Notes under the pieces: model-generated
The model's database searches: none
Told to the model about the DNA's origin: nothing
The model's input: only the letters and a program-made list of their open reading frames with translations
Shown: positions 57,792 to 64,000 of the stretch, in pieces
How the letters are laid out: every line of letters starts with the position of its first letter
Position numbering within the stretch: the first letter of the stretch is position 1
Program-made: the position numbers and the translations under genes
Assembly (NCBI GenBank): GCA_016721865.1
Contig: JADKHF010000013.1
Span: 1 to 64,000, forward strand
Source of the DNA: Nitrosomonas sp.
Lineage (GTDB): Bacteria; Pseudomonadota; Gammaproteobacteria; Burkholderiales; Nitrosomonadaceae
Length of the DNA stretch: 64,000 nt
Direction of reading: 5' to 3'

Positions 57792-59867
57792 TTATAAAGA
57801 CTTAAGGTACTCCAGCAAATCCAGACGCTGTTCTTTGGTCAATGCTGAAAGAAGTGCTCCGTCCGGTTGTGGTGAGCGGCCGGAAGCGTATTCGTGACCA
57901 TTGTTGTTGTTTCCCCAAATGCTGGTACGAAACAAAAAGCCATCGTAGCCCGCTGATTTTAAGCCAACCTTCTCTGCATCAAATTCACGCGAACCAACCA
58001 TAAATTCATCCGGACGATACTCACCTTCCACCGGATCATTTGCTAGTCTTTTTGGCAAAAGCAAATCATACAATGTCGGTACCGAGCCATTATGCAGGTA
58101 AGGGGCAGTTGCCCAGATTCCATTGAGCGGGCGTGCTTTATAAGCCGTTATCGAAGCAAAAGGTTTAGCGGTCGTGTCGGGTGTATAGTTTCCTCTTTTA
58201 AGGGAGGATTGCACTACATTATCAAAAAATGTATATGCGAAATCAAGCGATCGCTCTATCCATCGCTGAATAAACCATTTGTCGCGATCGGGTGTGGTAA
58301 CCACATTGCGCGTAGCGGATGTTAACAGGGCAACCGCTGGTGCTTGGCTTTGCAATAAGATGTTTCCGGTGCTGACGCTAACATATTGATTCTTGAGAAT
58401 GCCGCTATAGCCGGTAAATTCTATGCTGTTTGCAGCCATTTTAGAATCTGTTCCTATCGAAGAAACTGAAATCATTTTAGCAACGATACGGCGATCAGGA
58501 TCGGTACGATTAATTTGACCGTGGCACGATGCACAATATTGTACGAATAATTCTGCACCCCTGGTGAGCCGTGATTTGTCGAGCTTAGGCAGAATATGTT
58601 CAGGCCAAAGCGGTGAAGTTAGTTTACGCAATTGCTTTTCAACCCGGCGCAAGTTTCGGATATCAATGGAGGATTGGAAGTCGATATGTTTGGAGCCAAA
58701 CCCTTGCCCGCCAAGAACAGAGGATAGCGTGAAACCATCTTTCTCCTGCCAATCCAGCGTGCCGAATACACCAATCACTTGACCGGCATTCCGCGCCATT
58801 GGACCTATTCCACTGTTATCGACTCTTCCATTCCATTGGATATAATCATGTTGTGGGATATCCCACAGGAATGGGTAGCTAACCGGAGCATCCGCCGGAT
58901 TGTAGATCTTATTACGCAGTTTGATAATTTGTTTATCAGTCAAATACGCCTGCGTTCGTTCGATAATATGGTCGCGATCACTGCTGCTGAGCACCGATTC
59001 CATGTCTGTCATCACTTCAGCCAATTCAACCGGGGAGAGTATTTCAGTCAGTAATTCGCGCAATTGTTGTGCGCTCATAATGTGTTCGAGTACACGATTA
59101 TAGATACGTCCAAAAGCATCTAATCGCGCATAGCCATAGCGAGTGAGCGGCCGCTTTGTGTCCCGGGGCGTGTTGATGATGGTATATGTCTTGATACGCT
59201 GGGCATATTTCTTGAGATCAGCTAATACATCGTTTGCGTTCTCATAGTGTCCTTGTTTCAGTACATTAGTAACAAAGCGATCAAGTTTTTCCGGAGTCTC
59301 TAAAGTAGCATACAGAGCCGCAGCCAGATCGATCATGAAAGTTTCCATATCTGAATTTGCAGGACCACCATCAATACGAATTCCGGTGCCGGCATAGTTG
59401 ATCTGGGTCGTATGGCAGGCCGCACAAGTAAATCCCATGAACGCCTTGCCTTGGTATTCATCACGTACCATCCCGACAGGCAGGCCATCCGGGTTGCTGA
59501 TGGTTGGTCGTTGCGGTAGATAACCGTAGCGATCAATGTTTTCATCGCTACGGAACAAAGCGGGTGAACCAGACTGTTCGAGCACCAGAAAAAAACTGTA
59601 AGGTAATAAATTGGAACCTTGCGTTGTATTGTAGAACCACAGGCTATCAGCCGCAGACCAGCCTTGATCAAGATAGATTGTTTGGGTAAATTGATCACCA
59701 AATTTATCGATACCTTTTATTGTGGCGCCACGATCAGGATCAGTGTCACGAAATTCATACAACCGCCAAGATATTCCTGTAATCAGCCAGATAATCGCTA
59801 ATACGCTGAGAATCAGCATTAAAAGCTTTATCCGGTAAATGTGGTGATTTGAGAAGTTGGAATGCAT
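57792..59867 (-). CDS. Large di-heme cytochrome c, RoxA/RoxB-like
   Basis: A 691-residue protein with an N-terminal anchor (LLMLILSVLAIIWLITGIS) and two c-type haem sites, C148-A-A-C151-H (FTCAACHTTQINYAG) and C445-A-S-C448-H (YCASCHGQ). The blocks RIDGGPANSDMETF and LNGIWATAPYLHNGSVPTLYDLL are typical of the di-heme peroxidase superfamily branch that includes the rubber oxygenases RoxA and RoxB. The size (about 690 against about 340 for ordinary CcpA peroxidases) supports that branch. Exported to the periplasm; substrate unknown (peroxide, quinone-like or a hydrophobic compound). Confidence 0.82.
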   Translation of the reverse strand: MHSNFSNHHIYRIKLLMLILSVLAIIWLITGISWRLYEFRDTDPDRGATIKGIDKFGDQFTQTIYLDQGWSAADSLWFYNTTQGSNLLPYSFFLVLEQSGSPALFRSDENIDRYGYLPQRPTISNPDGLPVGMVRDEYQGKAFMGFTCAACHTTQINYAGTGIRIDGGPANSDMETFMIDLAAALYATLETPEKLDRFVTNVLKQGHYENANDVLADLKKYAQRIKTYTIINTPRDTKRPLTRYGYARLDAFGRIYNRVLEHIMSAQQLRELLTEILSPVELAEVMTDMESVLSSSDRDHIIERTQAYLTDKQIIKLRNKIYNPADAPVSYPFLWDIPQHDYIQWNGRVDNSGIGPMARNAGQVIGVFGTLDWQEKDGFTLSSVLGGQGFGSKHIDFQSSIDIRNLRRVEKQLRKLTSPLWPEHILPKLDKSRLTRGAELFVQYCASCHGQINRTDPDRRIVAKMISVSSIGTDSKMAANSIEFTGYSGILKNQYVSVSTGNILLQSQAPAVALLTSATRNVVTTPDRDKWFIQRWIERSLDFAYTFFDNVVQSSLKRGNYTPDTTAKPFASITAYKARPLNGIWATAPYLHNGSVPTLYDLLLPKRLANDPVEGEYRPDEFMVGSREFDAEKVGLKSAGYDGFLFRTSIWGNNNNGHEYASGRSPQPDGALLSALTKEQRLDLLEYLKSL

Positions 59868-60094
59868 GTGGATTTATGTCGTCGTTCAGCAATCATTCAG
59901 GATTGTTTTGGTAAGTTCGGAAAAACTTTAATTGGCCATTCTGATTTTGTTTTTGTTTCAAAACATTAATAAAAGACCATATTATCCTTAATATTAGTCG
60001 TGCTGAAACGTAATGTTCGTATATTATTAGCAGTTGGTTTTATGTGAAGAATATGTGAATGAAATCACATCGTTGTAATAATTGAAAGGGCTTT

Positions 60095-61369
60095 ATGCAG
60101 ATTTCTTCGTTTTGTTATCTATTGATTAGTCTTTGTTTTAGCTTCACATTCTCATCACCACTCGTGTTTGCCCAACAAACAGCCAAACTTACAATCGATG
60201 AGCTGCAACGTCTTGGATTGCAAGCAAATGGTCTTGTCTTTGCTGCGCGATCACAAGTAGATATGGCTCAAGCGGGTGTGGTGGCTGCGTCAGCGTTTCT
60301 CAATCCTGAAGTAACCGTAATGGCTGGGCCCGATAGCAATCGTTATTCTTTGGCGATTACTGGCCCCACTTCAATGCAGCGTCACGTGACCGTTAACCAG
60401 CCGATTGAAAACCCATTCATGCGGAGTGCGCGCATTAATGCATCTGAGGCAGTGGTTGATGCTACCCGTGCCAGCTATGATCAGGTACGAGCTGATTTGG
60501 CCGCGCAATTACGTGTGCGTGCTTATGAATTATTGCTCCGTCAGGAACAGGCGACCATGGAACAGGATATTTACGACCTGGCAGATGATGTTCGCCGCCG
60601 CATTGCAATCAATGTTGATAGAGGCGAGTTGGCTCGTTTTGAACTCATTCGAGCGGAAACTGAAGTGCAAAGTGCAGCTAATCGTAAGGAAGCAGCCCGA
60701 TTGAATGCAGAACGAGCGAGAGTAGCTTTGATGCAACTGACCGCCGGGGCAATATCCGTTAATTTTGAGATAAATGCCTCGCTGAAAGATCCGGTTCAGT
60801 TGCCATCTCTTGAAGAACTGCGGCAGGAAGTACCTGCCGTTAATCCGGAGGTGCTCCGTTTACAGGCTGAACAGGAGCGTGCTAACCAACGGATCAGCCA
60901 GGAAAAAGCCGCGGTACTTCCTTCAGTCAATGTGTTATACACAAATTATCAAGATGCTCAATTTACTTCTAATACGGCTGGTATGAGTGTCAGAATTCCT
61001 CTTTTTTACCGTCGGCGTGGTGAAATTGATACCGCCATTTACGACTCCGCGCGGATACGCGACACACTCGAATATCGTCGTTATGAGATCGGACAACTAT
61101 TTGAATCGGCATGGCAGATGTTGCAAATTGCACAACGCAGAGTGGACATGTTCGAGGGTGGATTAATCAAAGAGGCGGAAAATGCAGTTCAGGTTGCTCA
61201 ATCTGCCTACCGGTTCGGTGAACGCGGCTTGATCGAGGTATTAGATACTCAACGCATACTCCGGGGAATTTTAGGCGACTCCTTGCAGGCGCGTTTTGAT
61301 CTGCAATCGGCTGCTGCCGAAATCGACCGACTGCGTGCACATTATCCCAAGGAGTTACTTGTAGAATGA
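60095..61369 (+). CDS. TolC-family outer-membrane factor of a metal efflux system (CzcC-like)
   Basis: Trimeric outer-membrane channel of a tripartite exporter. A signal peptide to about residue 26 (SFTFSSPLVFAQ) precedes two OEP repeats with long coiled-coil helices, such as EQDIYDLADDVRRRIAINVD, and the PENPFMRSARI-like region of CzcC proteins. GAAAGGG stands before the ATG. Its stop overlaps the start of the adaptor gene. Length 424, normal. Confidence 0.85.
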   Translation: MQISSFCYLLISLCFSFTFSSPLVFAQQTAKLTIDELQRLGLQANGLVFAARSQVDMAQAGVVAASAFLNPEVTVMAGPDSNRYSLAITGPTSMQRHVTVNQPIENPFMRSARINASEAVVDATRASYDQVRADLAAQLRVRAYELLLRQEQATMEQDIYDLADDVRRRIAINVDRGELARFELIRAETEVQSAANRKEAARLNAERARVALMQLTAGAISVNFEINASLKDPVQLPSLEELRQEVPAVNPEVLRLQAEQERANQRISQEKAAVLPSVNVLYTNYQDAQFTSNTAGMSVRIPLFYRRRGEIDTAIYDSARIRDTLEYRRYEIGQLFESAWQMLQIAQRRVDMFEGGLIKEAENAVQVAQSAYRFGERGLIEVLDTQRILRGILGDSLQARFDLQSAAAEIDRLRAHYPKELLVE

Positions 61370-62538
61370 AAGTAAAAATATTTTTAATCGGTTTTGTTGT
61401 GGTTTCTGCGCTGTCGTTGGCGGGATGTAACAAAGGAGAACCAACCGCGCCTTCTCAAAAGGAAGCAAATCAACAAATCCCGGAAGAGGAACGAGATGTA
61501 GCCACGATTACGATTCGCCCAGAACTGGCAGGACGTATAAAAATAGGGCAACCCAGTATGGTTGATCTTGCCGACAAAATGCAAGTTCCCAGCCGGGTGG
61601 AAGTGGACGAAGAAAGGCTGGTTCGTATTGGGTCGTATGTAACAGGCCGCATTGTTGATATGTATGTAAAACTAGGCGATGTCGTTAAAACTGGGGATCG
61701 ACTGGCACGTATTACCAGTCCGGAATTAACCCAGGCACAGCTTGCTTTTTTACGGGCTTCTTCACGAACAACATTAACTCGGAAAGCTGCCGATCGCGCC
61801 CGACATCTTCTGGCTGCCGATGTCATACCCTTGGCTGAAGTAGAGCGGCGTAATTCTGAGTTAGAGATCGCCAGAGCTGAGTTTGGTGCCGCAAAAGATC
61901 AATTGAGTTTGCTCGGGGTTGATGGAAATGCCATGAATGAGATAGCGAGCAAAGGCCATATTCTGCCCTTTTTCGATATCAAAGCTACCAGGGATGGAAG
62001 CATTATCAGCCGTGATGTTGTTATTGGTCAGGTTGTCCAACCTGCTGACATGTTATTCCAGGTAGCTGATCTGTCTTCTGTTTGGGTGGTAGGCGATGTG
62101 CCCGAACAAATTGCGAGGGATGTTCATCTTGGTCAGCATGTCGAGATTCACGTGCCGGCACTGGGTGATGTCACTTTTGATGGTGTCATTATCTTTGTTG
62201 CTGATACGGTAAATCCTTTGACTCGCACAATCATGGTACGTACAACCGTAGGAAATATTGAGCGCCAGCTAAAACCCGATATGCTGGCAGGTATGCACAT
62301 CACTGAAACGCAACACCAAACTCTGGTAGTTCCTGAAACAGCCGTGGTAAGAGAATCCAATCATGACTATGTTTTTCTCGCTAAAGGCAATAACCGCTTT
62401 CGGCGCATTCCTGTTGAATTGGGAAATGAGGTTGCTGGATTCCGTCCCGTTCTCAGCGGCTTGGCGCTGGAAAAAAATATTGTCATAGAAGGTGCTTTTC
62501 ACCTAGATAACGAGCGCAAGCTCGCTGAACTGGAGTAA
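61366..62538 (+). CDS. RND efflux periplasmic adaptor lipoprotein (CzcB/CusB family)
   Basis: Links the inner-membrane RND pump to the outer-membrane channel. A lipoprotein signal (VVVSALSLAGC) is followed by a biotin-lipoyl-like segment (GSYVTGRIVDMYVKLGDVVK), a helical hairpin (LAFLRASSRTTLTRKAADRA) and a beta-barrel (SSVWVVGDVPEQIARDVHLG). No Met-rich CusB-type metal site is visible, so zinc/cobalt/cadmium (Czc) is as likely as copper. It overlaps czcC by ATGA. Length 390. Confidence 0.87.
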   Translation: MKVKIFLIGFVVVSALSLAGCNKGEPTAPSQKEANQQIPEEERDVATITIRPELAGRIKIGQPSMVDLADKMQVPSRVEVDEERLVRIGSYVTGRIVDMYVKLGDVVKTGDRLARITSPELTQAQLAFLRASSRTTLTRKAADRARHLLAADVIPLAEVERRNSELEIARAEFGAAKDQLSLLGVDGNAMNEIASKGHILPFFDIKATRDGSIISRDVVIGQVVQPADMLFQVADLSSVWVVGDVPEQIARDVHLGQHVEIHVPALGDVTFDGVIIFVADTVNPLTRTIMVRTTVGNIERQLKPDMLAGMHITETQHQTLVVPETAVVRESNHDYVFLAKGNNRFRRIPVELGNEVAGFRPVLSGLALEKNIVIEGAFHLDNERKLAELE

Positions 62539-62542
62539 ATTA

Positions 62543-64000
62543 ATGCTTGCTTCAATTGTACAAGCCATGCTCAGGCAACGCTTGATCGTGGTAGTGATCT
62601 CACTTATTCTCATTGGCGCTGGTTTGAGAGCGACACAACAACTGTCCGTTGATGCTTTTCCCGACGTAACCAACATTCAAGTACAGGTGGCTACCGAAGC
62701 TATTGGCCGCAGCCCCGAAGAAATAGAGCGCTTGGTGACGGTGCCGCTGGAAATCGCTATGACCGGCCTACCAGGGCTGGTAGAAATGCGTTCTCTGAAT
62801 AAAAGTGGATTATCCATCATAACATTGGTGTTCACAGATAATACCGATGTGTATTTTGCACGCCAACTGGTGATGGAGCGCATGATCGGGGTTGCCAATC
62901 GCATGCCCCCTGGTGTTACTCCTGTGCTGGGGCCTGTATCGACAGGCCTCGGTGAAGTTTATCAATATACGCTGGATCACCCCGATGATGGCCAACGTGC
63001 TCTCACAAACGAAGAGCTCGTAGAGCGGCGTACTATACAAGATTGGGTGGTACGACCCATGTTGCGCTCGATTCCTGGTGTGGCAGAGATCAACTCTCAA
63101 GGCGGGTATGTTAAGCAATATCATGTATTGGTCAATCCAAACCGGTTGCGACATTATGACCTGACGCTGGCGCAGGTTGACTTAGCCATTGCAAACAACA
63201 ATGCCAATGCCAGTGGGAATATCCTATCGCTCCATGCGGAACAATACCTAATCCGTGGCGTAGGTCTTATTCAGACACTGGATGACATCAAGAACATCGT
63301 ACTCAAAGAATTAAATGGTGTGCCGGTATTTGTTCGCGATGTCGCCGAAGTGAAATTCGGCACAGAAGTCCGTCAGGTGCCAATATAAAAGGGGGATACA
63401 CCGAGGCTGCTTCAGGTATTGTCATGATGATACGGGGCGGCAATGCCAAAGAAATCGTAGAGCGCGTAAAAGCAAAAGTAGCTGAGATTAACGAAGGTAA
63501 TTTACTGCCGGGAGGCCTGCAAATTGTGCCCTTTTATGACAGGACTGACTTGGTGGATTCCGCATTGTGGACCGTTACCAAAGTTTTGATCGAAGGTATT
63601 CTACTGGTTGTCGTGATTTTGTTTGTATTTCTGGGGGATGTTCGTTCCAGCTTGATCGTAGTGGCTACGCTGGTGATCACACCACTTGTCACTTTCATGG
63701 TAATGAATCAATATGGCATATCCGCCAATCTGATGTCGTTGGGAGGGCTGGCAATTGCCATCGGCCTGATGGTGGATTCCACGGTGGTGGTGGTAGAAAA
63801 TGTTTTTCATCGCTTGGGGCATGCGGGGAATACATTAGAGTCACGACTTGAAACGATCGTTGATGCAGTCAGCGAGGTAGGTACGCCGGTTATCTTCGGC
63901 ATTTCCATCATCATTCTGGTTTTTCTGCCCCTGATGACCCTGGAAGGCATGGAAGGTAAAACATTCAGTCCTCTTGCCTACACGATAGCCATCGCACTGG
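62543..64000 (+). CDS. Heavy-metal RND transporter (CzcA family), frameshifted and cut by window end
   Basis: Inner-membrane proton-driven pump. MLASIVQAMLRQRLIVVVIS starts with the first span, and SVDAFPDVTNIQVQVATEA is the typical HME-RND start. The porter domain continues to about 63385, where a missing G breaks the frame; with one G added, RQGANIKGGYTEAASGIVMM reads on. The later part includes LGGLAIAIGLMVDSTVVVVENV, whose Asp and membrane helix 4 are proton-relay features. The rest lies outside the window. Starts four bases after the adaptor stop. Confidence 0.87.

Overview
This window looks like a chromosomal segment of a betaproteobacterium, most probably from the Nitrosomonadaceae (Nitrosomonas-like). 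That is an inference from gene content and order: ftsK-lolA-rarA-serS, an exbBD/TonB iron module, copper and heavy-metal enzymes, many TonB receptors and many insertion sequences at moderate GC. No amo, hao or rRNA gene is present to confirm it, and I saw no tRNA gene or CRISPR array.

A dominating property is the number of single-base frame breaks, about thirty in 64 kb, many in short homopolymers. They hit genes that must be intact in a living cell (serS, ftsK, lolA), so most are probably sequence errors. I annotate such genes over their whole reconstructed span and mark the break. Some loci are broken so often (the first TonB receptor, the SGNH hydrolase, the HNH endonuclease, the IS5 transposase) that real decay is likely.

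Layout. 1-8.7 kb: decayed TonB receptor and SGNH hydrolase, a FabF-like ketosynthase with its own acyl carrier protein, an IS110/IS1111 element, a cold-shock/Excalibur membrane protein, a cupin, an ArsC/Spx-like protein and a 140-bp MITE. 8.8-12.7 kb: a beta-oxidation operon (3-hydroxyacyl-CoA dehydrogenase/enoyl-CoA hydratase plus thiolase). 13.1-17.9 kb: an overlapping GGDEF-EAL / HDOD-GAF signalling pair, an IS5-type element in a CTAG site and a small exported protein. 17.9-25.8 kb: trhO, a Crp/Fnr regulator, a decayed restriction-modification island, a YdjM-like membrane protein, a TetR/COQ9-like protein and orphan antitoxins. 25.8-35.7 kb: housekeeping genes tex, rdgC, serS, rarA, lolA, ftsK. 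37-48.9 kb: a likely iron-responsive region with Fur-box-like sites before tonB-exbB-exbD, bfd, a tandem-duplicated exported protein, and between an RTX protein and a TPR-LicD-cytidylyltransferase fusion; a siderophore receptor lies inside it. 49-54.5 kb: envelope and protein quality control (DegQ-type protease, thioredoxin 2, CbpM, CbpA), a second MITE, a PhoX-like protein, small membrane proteins. 54.7-64 kb: a Met-rich multicopper oxidase, a zinc aminopeptidase lipoprotein, a large RoxA-like di-heme cytochrome c and a CzcCBA-type metal efflux operon cut by the window end.

The best candidate for something undescribed is the 42.9-48.9 kb part: an exported protein made of two copies of an unrecognised ~355-residue helical module behind Fur-like sites, followed by an RTX protein and a one-polypeptide LicD plus nucleotidyltransferase fusion that diverge from a shared Fur-like site.
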